DNA from: Alphaproteobacteria bacterium
Lineage (GTDB): Bacteria; Pseudomonadota; Alphaproteobacteria; Rhodobacterales; Rhodobacteraceae
Direction of reading: 5' to 3'
DNA length: 43,909 nucleotides
NCBI GenBank assembly: GCA_003697125.1
Contig: RFGB01000087.1
Coordinates: 1-43,909, forward strand
Of the stretch, positions 1 through 7,293 are shown one piece after another (position 1 is the stretch's first letter; every line of letters begins with the position of its first letter). The notes under the pieces are model-generated. The model was not told where the DNA came from and searched no databases. It saw nothing but the letters and a program-made list of their open reading frames with translations. A program made the position numbers and the translations under genes.

Positions 1-2
1 CG

Positions 3-83
3 CTGCCGCGGGTGGGCGACAGCCTGACCGTGAGCTGGGCGCCCGAGGCCGCCTTCGTGTTCCCCGGATCGGCGGAGGGATGA
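3..83 (+). CDS. C-terminal end of an ABC transporter ATP-binding protein (partial)
   Basis: Only the last 26 codons are in the window, ending at the TGA at 81-83. The peptide contains VGDSLTVSWAPEAAFVFPG, which is the typical end of the TOBE domain of PotA/FbpC-type ATPases (a 'V.W.PE.a.vfp' pattern). A solute-binding protein and a permease follow on the same strand, so this is probably the ATPase of that importer. Identity rests on this short tail and the context; the nucleotide-binding domain lies outside the window. Confidence 0.6.
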   Translation: MPRVGDSLTVSWAPEAAFVFPGSAEG

Positions 84-124
84 ACCCGACCGCCCACAAC
101 CACCCGCAACGACAGGAGAGGACC

Positions 125-1171
125 ATGCCACATCACATCTCGCGCCGCCGCCTGCTGCAGGCCACGGGCGGCATGATCGCCGCCGGCACGCTGGCCAGCC
201 CCGGCATCCTGCACGCCCAGTCGCGCGGGCGCATCGTCGTCGGCACCTGGGGGGGCGACTATGCGCGGCTGCTCAACAAGAACATCGAACGCCCGCTGCT
301 GATCCCCCAGGGCTGGGAGGTGATCCAGGATCAGGCCGGCGATCCGGAACGCCGCGCCAAGATGGCGGCCGAACGCCGCCTGCCCCGCGGCAGCACCGAC
401 CTGCAGGGCCTGAGCGCGGCCCAGATGTTCCAGGTTTTCGAGCAGGGCCTGACGCAGGAAATCGACTATTCCCGCCTGAAAAACGGGAACGACGTGATCG
501 AGTCGATGAAATACCCCTTCGGTGTCGCGCATATCTATTCCGCGATGGTCGCGGTATACAATCCGGACAAGGTCGATCCGCCCAAGAGCTATGCCGAGGT
601 GTTCGATCCCCGTTGGGGCGACCGGCTGGGACTGATCGACATCCAGTATCAGTATACCCAGGTCGCCGCGGCGCTGGGCGCGGGCGGGACCACCAGCAAT
701 CTGGAGCCGGGGCAGAAGCGGCTTCTGGAGGTCCGGCGGGCCGGGGCGCGCATCTATCCTTCCAACGAGGCCTTCGCCCAGGGTCTCGCGGCCGAGGAGA
801 TCCACATCGGCATCATGTGGAAGGCCCGCTCGGTGCAGTGGCAGAACGCGGGGATCAACGTCAAGGCCGCCACCCCGGCCGAAGGCGCCATCGCCTATGT
901 CTCGGGCTTCGCCATCCCCCGCAACGCCCCCAATGTCGAGGGCGCCTATGCCTATCTGGACGCGATGCTCGAACCCTCGGCACAGGAGGCGTTCGCCGTG
1001 GACATGGGCTACAACCCCACGGTCTATGACGCCAAGGTGCCGCCGGAGCTCAATGCACGCATCGGCTTCACCCCCGAGGAGCGCGACAGCCTGGTCAACC
1101 TCGACTACAAATACATGATGGAGAATGACGTTGCGCTGAAGGAGTGGTGGGACAAGCAGTTCAAGGGCTGA
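125..1171 (+). CDS. Tat-exported ABC transporter substrate-binding protein (PotD/spermidine-putrescine-like)
   Basis: The 348-residue product is a periplasmic binding protein that delivers ligand to the permease encoded next. The N-terminus has a twin-arginine signal (SRRRLLQATGG, residues 6-16), then a hydrophobic stretch and an AQS-like cleavage site near residue 31. The mature part begins IVVGTWGGDYARLL, the usual first strand of PotD/AfuA-like (PBP type 2) proteins, and has VAVYNPDKV and a C-terminal EWWDKQFKG. I chose the ATG at 125 because AGGAGAGG lies just upstream and the Tat motif follows at once; an in-frame ATG at 80 overlaps the previous stop and would bury the signal. The ligand cannot be read from sequence: polyamine, opine or another small cation are all possible. 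Confidence 0.85.
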   Translation: MPHHISRRRLLQATGGMIAAGTLASPGILHAQSRGRIVVGTWGGDYARLLNKNIERPLLIPQGWEVIQDQAGDPERRAKMAAERRLPRGSTDLQGLSAAQMFQVFEQGLTQEIDYSRLKNGNDVIESMKYPFGVAHIYSAMVAVYNPDKVDPPKSYAEVFDPRWGDRLGLIDIQYQYTQVAAALGAGGTTSNLEPGQKRLLEVRRAGARIYPSNEAFAQGLAAEEIHIGIMWKARSVQWQNAGINVKAATPAEGAIAYVSGFAIPRNAPNVEGAYAYLDAMLEPSAQEAFAVDMGYNPTVYDAKVPPELNARIGFTPEERDSLVNLDYKYMMENDVALKEWWDKQFKG

Positions 1172-1190
1172 CCGGCCCGGATGGAAGGCA

Positions 1191-1217
1191 CCGCCCCGGC
1201 GCCCGGCGCCGGGGCGG
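1191..1217 (+). promoter_or_regulatory. Intercistronic GC-rich hairpin after the binding-protein gene
   Basis: A perfect inverted repeat: 13-base arms at 1191-1203 and 1205-1217 around one base, realistically an 11-bp stem with a 5-base loop. It sits 20 bases after the binding-protein stop and before the permease start at 1239. Hairpins at this position in importer operons usually stabilise the upstream mRNA or partly terminate transcription, giving more binding protein than permease. There is no T-tract, so it is not a classical full terminator. The function is inferred from position. Confidence 0.6.
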
Positions 1218-1238
1218 GATGAGGGGAGGCGCACGGCC

Positions 1239-2111
1239 ATGGCCGTCCAGACAGCCGAGAGCCGCACCGGCACGCCGCTGACCGCCGGCGCGCTGGTCGG
1301 ACCCGCCACCGTCGTCACGGTGATCGGGCTGGTGCTGCCGGTGCTGCTGCTGCTGCGCTACAGCCTCAACCGCTATGACCCGCGCGAGCTGATGATCGAG
1401 ACGGTCACGCTCGAGAACTACGTCAAGTTCTTCACCGATGCCTATTATCTGGAAGTGTTCCTGACCACGCTGTGGGTGGCCAGCCTGTGCACCCTCGTCT
1501 GCCTCGTCGCCGGCTTCCCGCTGGCCTATGTGCTGGCGCGCACCCGCGCGCGGTTCAAGAATGTGCTGATCATCCTGGTGGTGATGCCGCTGTTCGTGGG
1601 CAATGCGGTGCGCGCGGCCGGGTGGATGACGCTGTTCGGCAGCCGCGGCTTCCTCAGCGTCACGCTGATGGATCTGGGGCTGACCAGCGCCCCGACCGAG
1701 ATCATGTTCACCACCCAGGCGGTGCTGATCGGGATCATCTCGGTCAATCTGCCCTACATGGTGCTGACGCTGCAAAGCGTGATCGAGGGGGTCGAGCGGC
1801 AGATGGAGGAGGCCGCCCTCAGCCTCGGCGCCGGGCCGATCACCATGTTCCGCCGGGTGCTGTGGCCGCTGGCGCTGCCGGGGATCATCGCCGGCACGAT
1901 CCTGACATTCATCCTGGCCATGAACGCCTATGCCACCCCGGTTCTTCTGGGCGGGCCGGAATTCAAGATGATGGCGCCGCTGCTGTTCGGCCAGTTCCAG
2001 CTGGGCAACTGGCCGTTCGGCGCGGCGGTGGCCTTCATCCTGATGACCACCACCCTGGCGCTGACCGCGCTGGCCGCCTTCCTGATGGGCAAGCGCATCC
2101 GCGCCGGCTGA
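1239..2111 (+). CDS. ABC transporter permease (PotB-like, binding-protein-dependent)
   Basis: The 290-residue integral membrane protein has about six hydrophobic segments and the cytoplasmic EAA loop (EEAALSLGAGPITMFRRV, followed by PLALPG) through which permeases of this family contact the ATPase. Length and the start of TM1 (VVTVIGLVLPVLLLLRYS) fit PotB-type permeases. The ATG at 1239 follows a GGGGAGG ribosome-binding site. It is the only permease seen in this operon: the next gene is on the opposite strand only 9 bases later, so a PotC-like partner must be upstream of the window, elsewhere, or absent. Confidence 0.88.
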   Translation: MAVQTAESRTGTPLTAGALVGPATVVTVIGLVLPVLLLLRYSLNRYDPRELMIETVTLENYVKFFTDAYYLEVFLTTLWVASLCTLVCLVAGFPLAYVLARTRARFKNVLIILVVMPLFVGNAVRAAGWMTLFGSRGFLSVTLMDLGLTSAPTEIMFTTQAVLIGIISVNLPYMVLTLQSVIEGVERQMEEAALSLGAGPITMFRRVLWPLALPGIIAGTILTFILAMNAYATPVLLGGPEFKMMAPLLFGQFQLGNWPFGAAVAFILMTTTLALTALAAFLMGKRIRAG

Positions 2112-2120
2112 ACGGCGCGG

Positions 2121-2528
2121 TCAGCCCGCCGCCCGGCCCCGCAGCCGGGCGCGGGGATCGGGCCCGGTCTCGGCGCGCCACAGATGTTCCGGCTGGCGGG
2201 CGGCGAGGGCGTCGTCGATCTCCACCTCGTCGAAGCCGCAGGCCAGCGCGAGGCGGAACTGGTCGGCGATCAGATGCCCCGCGGCGCGCAGCCGCCCGCG
2301 ATAGCCCAGATCGCGCAGCCGCCTTGCCAGGCTGAACCCCCGCCCGTCGGCGAAGACCGGAAAGGGAATCCGGATCAGCGCGATGCGGTCGAAATGGGGC
2401 GCGAGCCGCTCCGGATCGGCGTCATTGGGCAGGTCGATCGCCGCCGCGCGCAGCGCCGCCGCCGCCTCGGGCGGGTGGAAATCCGCCGGCGGCACCGGTG
2501 CGAAGCCGTTTCGCGTCACGATGGGCAT
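2121..2528 (-). CDS. DUF934 family protein, last gene of the sulfite-reduction operon
   Basis: The predicted 135-residue soluble protein has the DUF934 core (FDRIALIRIPFPVFADGRGF, then ARRLRDLGYRGRLRA and an aspartate-rich VEIDDALA segment). DUF934 genes are almost always found beside cysH/cysI in Proteobacteria. The biochemical role is not established; suggestions centre on delivery of sulfur or electrons to sulfite reductase. I start at the ATG at 2528, which overlaps the end of cysH by 13 bases, giving MPIVTRNGF; upstream codons in this frame are cysH sequence. It converges on the permease gene at 2111. Confidence 0.8.
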   Translation of the reverse strand: MPIVTRNGFAPVPPADFHPPEAAAALRAAAIDLPNDADPERLAPHFDRIALIRIPFPVFADGRGFSLARRLRDLGYRGRLRAAGHLIADQFRLALACGFDEVEIDDALAARQPEHLWRAETGPDPRARLRGRAAG

Positions 2529-3265
2529 GGTTCCTCTCCCCGCAGCGGAACGCGGATCACGCGCCCGCCCACGATATGGATGCCGCATTCCTCCTTGTCC
2601 CGGCCGCGCCAGCGCCCGGCGCGGGGGTGCTCGCCCTCGGCCACCGGGCTGGTGCAGGGGGCGCAGCCGATCGAGGGATAGCCCCTCTCGACCAGCGGAT
2701 GGGCCGGCAGGCCGTGGGCGATGCGCCAGGCGCCGAGCTCGGCCGCCGACCAGTCCGCCAGCGGGTTCAGCTTGACCCGGCCGGCCTCGTCACGCTCCCG
2801 GAAGGGCAGGGCCGCGCGGGTGGCGGCCTGAAAGCGCTTGCGCCCGGTGATCCAGGCATCGAAACCGGCCAGCGCGGCATCCAGCGGGGCCACCTTGCGC
2901 AGGGCGCAGCAGGCATCGGGATCTCTCCGGTGCAGCTGCCCGTCGGGGTCGGCCACGGCCAGCGCGGCGGGGTCGGGGCGCAGATGCCGGATGTCGGACA
3001 GCCCCAGCAGCCCTGCCACCGCCCGCTGATAGCTCAGCGTCTCGGGGAACAGGGCGCCGGTGTCCACGAACAGCACCGGTGTCGCGCGATCGACCAGCGA
3101 GACCATGTGCAGCAGCACCACCGCCTCGGCGCCGAAGGAGGAGACCAGCGCGATGCGCCCGGCGAATTCGCGCGTGATGGCATCCTGAAGCCGCGCCAGC
3201 GCCGCCTCGGCACGCGCCACCGGCACCGCGGCGCGCGGCTCGTTGCGCAGGTCCTCAGGCCGCAT
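2516..3265 (-). CDS. cysH: Phosphoadenylyl/adenylyl-sulfate reductase (thioredoxin-dependent)
   Basis: The 249-residue enzyme reduces activated sulfate (APS or PAPS) to sulfite. It has the PP-loop-like SSFGAEAVVLLHM near residue 42 and the FVDTGALFPET motif. The adjacent cysteines at 119-120 (DACCALRK) and the CAPC pair at 201/204 are the ligand pattern of the 4Fe-4S cluster found in APS-type reductases, and C227 in EECGIH is the catalytic cysteine. The cluster argues for APS rather than PAPS as substrate. The start at 3265 gives MRPEDLR and overlaps the cysI end by 11 bases; an in-frame start at 3286 is less likely. It lies between cysI and the DUF934 gene in one operon. Confidence 0.92.
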   Translation of the reverse strand: MRPEDLRNEPRAAVPVARAEAALARLQDAITREFAGRIALVSSFGAEAVVLLHMVSLVDRATPVLFVDTGALFPETLSYQRAVAGLLGLSDIRHLRPDPAALAVADPDGQLHRRDPDACCALRKVAPLDAALAGFDAWITGRKRFQAATRAALPFRERDEAGRVKLNPLADWSAAELGAWRIAHGLPAHPLVERGYPSIGCAPCTSPVAEGEHPRAGRWRGRDKEECGIHIVGGRVIRVPLRGEEPCPS

Positions 3266-4943
3266 GCCGACCCTCCGTCGCGCCATAGAGCGCGGCCTTG
3301 AACGGCGCCATGCCCAGCCGCCGATAGGCGGCGAGGAAGCTTTCCTCCGGCCCGCTGCGCAGTTCCAGATAGGCGCGGATCAGCCGCTCGATCGCCGGCA
3401 CAACCTCCTCGGCGTCGAAGCCGGGGCCGGCCCGCTCGCCCAGCGTCAGGTTCTCGCCATGATCGCCGCCAAGGGTGATCTGGTAGTTCTCGCGCCCGGC
3501 CTTCTCCAGCCCCAGTATGCCGATGGTGCCGACATGATGATGGCCGCAGGCATTGATGCAGCCCGATATCTTGATCCGCATCTCGCCGATGGCGCGCTGC
3601 AGCTCGGGATCGGCGAAGCGGCGGCCGATCTCCTGGGCGATCGGGATCGACCGCGCGGTGGCCAGCGCGCAATAGTCGAGCCCCGGGCAGGCGATGACGT
3701 CGCCGATCAGCCCGGCATTGGCGGTGGCCAGCCCGTGGCGGCGCAGCACGGCGTGGATCGCCGGCAGGTCGTCCAGCCGCACATGGGGCAGCACGATGTT
3801 CTGTTCGTGGCTGACGCGCAGCTCGTCATGGCTGAAGCAGCGGGCCAGGTCGGCCAGCACCCGCATCTGTTCGGCGGTGGCATCGCCCGGCGCGGCGCCC
3901 GGCGCCTTCAGCGTGACGGTGGCGATGGCATGGCCGGGCACGCGATGGGGTAGCACATTGGTGTCGGTCCAGGCGCGGAAGACCGGGTCGGATCGCCGCG
4001 CGGTCTCGTAGGCCTCGGCCGGGCCGGTGGCGGGCACCAGAGGGGGCGGGGCGAAGGCCGCCTCGATCCGGGCGACAACCGCGGGATCGGGGATCACGGC
4101 GGGGCCGCCCTCGGCCGCCATCTGGCGCGCGAACTCGGCCTCGACCTCGGCGCGCAGCGCCTCGATGCCGCGTTCCAGCATCAGGATCTTGATGCGCGCC
4201 TTGTGCTTGTTGTCGCGCCGACCATGCAGGTTGTAGACGCGCAGGATCGCCTCGACATAGGGCAGGAGATGCGCCTTGGGCAGGAAGTCGCGGATCACCT
4301 GGCCCACCACGGGCGTGCGCCCCAGACCGCCGCCGACCGAGACCTCGTAGCCCGGCTGCCCCACGCCGTCGCGGATCATCCGCAGACCGATGTCATGGGC
4401 GCGGGTGACGGCGCGGTCGCGCGGAGCGCCCGAGACGGCGATCTTGAACTTGCGCGGCAGGAAGGCGAATTCGGGATGGTCGGTCGACCACTGGCGCAGC
4501 AGTTCCGCGGTGGGACGCGGATCCTCGATCTCGTCGGCGGCCGCGCCGGCCAGGTGATCGGCGGTCACGTTGCGCACGCAGTTGCCCGAGGTCTGGATCG
4601 CGTGCATGCCCACCTCGGCCAGGGCCTCGAGGATATCGGGGATGTCCTGAAGCCGCGGCCAGTTGAACTGGATGTTCTGGCGGGTGGTGAAATGGCCATA
4701 GCCGCGGTCCCAGCGTTCGGCGATGTCGGCGAGCCGGCGCATCTGGGCCGAATTCAGCGTGCCATAGGGGATCGCCACCCGCAGCATGTAGGCGTGCAGC
4801 TGCAGGTAGACGCCGTTTTGCAGCCTGAGCGGGCGGAACTCCTCCTCGGTCAGCGCCCCCGACAGGCGGCGGGCGACCTGGTCGCGGAAGCGTTCGATGC
4901 GCGCGCGCAGGAAGGCCTGGTCGAATTCATCGTGGCGATACAT
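3255..4943 (-). CDS. cysI: Sulfite reductase hemoprotein (nitrite/sulfite reductase family)
   Basis: The 562-residue siroheme/4Fe-4S enzyme carries out six-electron reduction of sulfite to sulfide. The cluster ligands are visible as CPGLDYC (C419 and C425) and CINAC (C462 and C466). The half-domain repeat of the family is present, with the siroheme-contacting FTTRQNIQFNW and the later HEQNIVLPHV segment. Because the operon lacks a flavoprotein subunit, electrons probably come from ferredoxin. Genes for siroheme synthesis and for the preceding step (cysH) flank it, which favours sulfite over nitrite as substrate. The start at 4943 is 3 bases after the DUF2849 stop. Confidence 0.93.
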   Translation of the reverse strand: MYRHDEFDQAFLRARIERFRDQVARRLSGALTEEEFRPLRLQNGVYLQLHAYMLRVAIPYGTLNSAQMRRLADIAERWDRGYGHFTTRQNIQFNWPRLQDIPDILEALAEVGMHAIQTSGNCVRNVTADHLAGAAADEIEDPRPTAELLRQWSTDHPEFAFLPRKFKIAVSGAPRDRAVTRAHDIGLRMIRDGVGQPGYEVSVGGGLGRTPVVGQVIRDFLPKAHLLPYVEAILRVYNLHGRRDNKHKARIKILMLERGIEALRAEVEAEFARQMAAEGGPAVIPDPAVVARIEAAFAPPPLVPATGPAEAYETARRSDPVFRAWTDTNVLPHRVPGHAIATVTLKAPGAAPGDATAEQMRVLADLARCFSHDELRVSHEQNIVLPHVRLDDLPAIHAVLRRHGLATANAGLIGDVIACPGLDYCALATARSIPIAQEIGRRFADPELQRAIGEMRIKISGCINACGHHHVGTIGILGLEKAGRENYQITLGGDHGENLTLGERAGPGFDAEEVVPAIERLIRAYLELRSGPEESFLAAYRRLGMAPFKAALYGATEGRHAA

Positions 4944-4946
4944 GGC

Positions 4947-5264
4947 TCAAGCGTCCTGAAGGGTTTCGCGGCGGTGGCGGTCCAGATCGGGCCGGTGGGT
5001 GGGGCCGCGCTCGCGGATCGCCTCGCGCAGATGGCGGGGCCGGGGAATGCCGTCGGGGCCGATCTCCACCGCCACCAGATCGGGGCCGACCACCTGCAGC
5101 GGGCGGTCGGCCTGCGACATGAGCGCGCGGGCCTCGGCCTCGCTGCGGGCGATGGCGGCGCGGGCGATGTCGCGGCTGAAGCCGCCCTCGCGGTCCAGAT
5201 AGACGACATGGCCGGCCAGAAGGTCATTGGCGCTGACCACGGCGGGAAGGGACAGGCGGCTCAT
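4947..5264 (-). CDS. DUF2849 domain protein in the cys operon
   Basis: This is a 105-residue soluble protein starting MSRLSLPAVVSANDLLAGHVVYLD, with AIARSEAEARAL and VGPDLVAVEIGPDG further on. This is the DUF2849 pattern, known mostly from Alphaproteobacteria and nearly always encoded between the siroheme synthase and cysI. Its start overlaps the cysG stop by 4 bases (ATGA), so translation is likely coupled. The function is unknown; the constant linkage implies a role with sulfite reductase, perhaps assembly or electron transfer, but no catalytic motif is evident. Confidence 0.85.
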   Translation of the reverse strand: MSRLSLPAVVSANDLLAGHVVYLDREGGFSRDIARAAIARSEAEARALMSQADRPLQVVGPDLVAVEIGPDGIPRPRHLREAIRERGPTHRPDLDRHRRETLQDA

Positions 5265-6676
5265 CGTCCCGCCTCCGCGATGGCCGGCGCGGCCGCGGGC
5301 GCTGGCGCCCTGGTCGCGGCGGTGCGGTGGGGCGCAAGCCCGAACAGGATCACCGCGGTGCCGCCCGCCTGCGCGGTCGCGAGATCGGCGGCCAGCATGT
5401 CGAGCCGGGTGGCGATCAGCCGCTGGTCCGGTCGCGCGACGTTGAAGGCCACCGTCACCGGGGTTGCCGGATCGGCGCCATGCATCATCAGACGCCCCTG
5501 CAGGAAGCGTGCCGCGCCAAGGCCCATGTAGATCGCGGCCACCGTCCCGGGGCGCGCCAGCGCGCGCCAGTCCTGCTCGGCGAAGCCGTTGATGTCATGC
5601 CCGGTCAGCAGCCGCAGTTCCGAATTGCGCCCGCGCCGGGTCAGCGACGCCTTCATCGCCGCGGCCGCGGCCGAGGCGGCGGTCAGGCCCGGAACGATCT
5701 CGAAACCGATGCCGGCCGCGTCCAGGGCGGCGATCTCCTCCTCCAGCCGGCCGAACAGGCCCGGATCGCCCGATTTCAGCCGCACCACCAGCGCCCCCTG
5801 CCGGGCCTCGGCCACCATCAGGGCATTGATCGCCTCCTGCGGCCAGCTAGGGCCGCCGGGGGTCTTGCCCACCTCGATGATCCGCGCCTCGCGGCGGGCA
5901 AGCTCGAGCACCGCGCCGGGCACCAGCCGGTCATGGATCACCACATCGGCATCATGCAGAAGCCGCCGCGCGCGCAGGGTCAGAAGCTCGGGATCGCCCG
6001 GCCCGGCGCCGACGATGGCCACCCGCCCGGGCGGGGGGGCATCCGCCTCCGCCTCGGCCAGGAGCCGGTCGAGCGCGGCGCGCGCCCCCTCGGCCCCGCC
6101 CGCACGCAGCGCGGCATCGCCCTCGGCGCCGAAGACGCGCGCCCAGAAGCGCCGGCGCACCCGGCCCGCGGGCAGCGCCTCGGCCGCCGCACGGAAGGCC
6201 CCGGCCAGCCGCGCCAGCGTGCCCAGGCCGGTGGGCAGCATCGCCTCGACGCGGGCCTTGATCTGCCGGGCCAGGACCGGGGCGGTGCCCTCGGTGCCGA
6301 TCGCCACCGTCACCGGATCGCGGTCGACGATGGCGGGGGTGATGAAGTCGCTGCCGTCCATGACGTCGACGATGTTGACCAGGGCGCCCGCGGCGCGGCC
6401 GAGACCGGCCAGCGCGCGATCCTGCGCCGCGTCGCCGGTGGCCAGATAGATCAGCCGCGCCCCGGCCAGATCCGCCGCCTCGGGCAGGCGCGGGACCAGG
6501 GTGATGCGCCCCTGTGCGGCGAGCGTCACGAATTCCGCCCCCGGATCCGCGCCCCAGACCTCGATGCGGGCGCTGGTGCGCAGCAGCAGGCGCAGCTTGG
6601 CAAGCCCGGCCTCGGTGGCGCCGCAGATCACGACCCGTGCGCCGGAAAGGTCGAGATAGATCGGGAAATGCTGCAT
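5261..6676 (-). CDS. cysG: Siroheme synthase (uroporphyrinogen-III methyltransferase / precorrin-2 dehydrogenase / ferrochelatase)
   Basis: The roughly 471-residue trifunctional enzyme makes siroheme, the cofactor of CysI. The N-terminal half is the NAD-binding dehydrogenase/ferrochelatase domain (FPIYLDLSGARVVICGATEAGLAK; ATGDAAQDRAL). The C-terminal half from about residue 220 is the SAM-dependent methyltransferase, with VAIVGAGPGDPELLTLRARR, LVVRLKSGDPGLFGR and the PGLTAASAA motif. I prefer the ATG at 6676 (MQHFPIYLDL) over an in-frame GTG at 6703, because homologues begin just before FP.YL and GGAG lies about 10 bases upstream. It is first in the operon, so the promoter should lie in 6677-6820. 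Confidence 0.93.
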   Translation of the reverse strand: MQHFPIYLDLSGARVVICGATEAGLAKLRLLLRTSARIEVWGADPGAEFVTLAAQGRITLVPRLPEAADLAGARLIYLATGDAAQDRALAGLGRAAGALVNIVDVMDGSDFITPAIVDRDPVTVAIGTEGTAPVLARQIKARVEAMLPTGLGTLARLAGAFRAAAEALPAGRVRRRFWARVFGAEGDAALRAGGAEGARAALDRLLAEAEADAPPPGRVAIVGAGPGDPELLTLRARRLLHDADVVIHDRLVPGAVLELARREARIIEVGKTPGGPSWPQEAINALMVAEARQGALVVRLKSGDPGLFGRLEEEIAALDAAGIGFEIVPGLTAASAAAAAMKASLTRRGRNSELRLLTGHDINGFAEQDWRALARPGTVAAIYMGLGAARFLQGRLMMHGADPATPVTVAFNVARPDQRLIATRLDMLAADLATAQAGGTAVILFGLAPHRTAATRAPAPAAAPAIAEAGR

Positions 6677-6820
6677 GGGCTCGCTCCGCTTCGACGGGAT
6701 CACCCGGGGAATCTAGGAAATTTTCCCGGCAAAGGTCTATACGCCGCTGGAAATAAGGAAACCGTCCGATTAAACTGGCGAAATCACGAACATCATTCCC
6801 AATTTCGCGGAGGATCGGAA
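6677..6820. promoter_or_regulatory. Divergent control region between cysG and the Lrp-type regulator
   Basis: This 144-base gap is clearly more AT-rich than its surroundings and must hold both promoters. Visible features are an imperfect inverted repeat at 6704-6729 (CCGGGGAA facing TTTTCCCGG), the near-palindrome GGAAATTTTCC at 6716-6726, and a second GGAAAT at 6749-6754, 33 bases (about three helical turns) from the first. A TATAGA at 6741-6736 on the minus strand is a possible -10 for cysG. The phased sites suit an Lrp/AsnC octamer wrapping DNA, but the sites and promoter are inferred. Confidence 0.45.
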
Positions 6821-7282
6821 ATGGCCGAGGAACTGGACGAGCTGGACCGGAAAATCCTCGCCGCACTGCAGGAGGATGCGACGCGCCCGCTGGACGAGCT
6901 GGCCCGGCTGGTCGGCTCCTCGCGCACGCCGGTCTGGAACCGCATCCGCAGGCTGAAGGAACGCGGGGTGATCCGCGCCCAGGTGGCGATCGTCGATCCG
7001 CGCAAGGTCGGCAAGGCCGCCTGCTTCTTCGTGCTGATCCGCACCTCGCGCCACGAGAAGGCGTGGCTTGACGATTTCGTCGCGGCGCTGAAGCGCCGGC
7101 CCGAGGTTCTAGAGGCCCACCGCCTTGCCGGCGAGATCGACTATATCCTGAAGGTCCGGGTCGCGGATGCCGAGGCCTACGACGCCTTCTACCGCGCCCT
7201 GGTGGCCGAGATCAGCATCTTCAACGTCTCGTCGCTGCTGTCGATGGAGGAGATCATCTCGCGCACCGCGATCGAGGTCTGA
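6821..7282 (+). CDS. Lrp/AsnC family transcriptional regulator, probably controlling the cys operon
   Basis: The 153-residue protein has an N-terminal winged helix (LDELDRKILAALQEDA, then the recognition helix region SSRTPVWNRIRRLKERGVI at about 30-48) and a C-terminal RAM ligand-binding domain (AHRLAGEIDYILKVRVAD). This is the full two-domain layout of the family. The ATG at 6821 follows GGAGG. It is divergent from the sulfite-reduction operon; in Rhodobacterales an Lrp-type gene is commonly found here, where enterics would use CysB. Regulation of cysG onward, probably in response to an amino acid such as cysteine, is an inference from position. Confidence 0.9.
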   Translation: MAEELDELDRKILAALQEDATRPLDELARLVGSSRTPVWNRIRRLKERGVIRAQVAIVDPRKVGKAACFFVLIRTSRHEKAWLDDFVAALKRRPEVLEAHRLAGEIDYILKVRVADAEAYDAFYRALVAEISIFNVSSLLSMEEIISRTAIEV

Positions 7283-7293
7283 CCGCCCGCGCC

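Noticed and set aside
4203-7282. Very long open frames opposite cysI/cysG (and one reading into the Lrp gene)
   Set aside because: They lie antisense to well-identified genes, are rich in Arg, Gly and Ala, and have no family motifs; such shadows are common in high-GC DNA.
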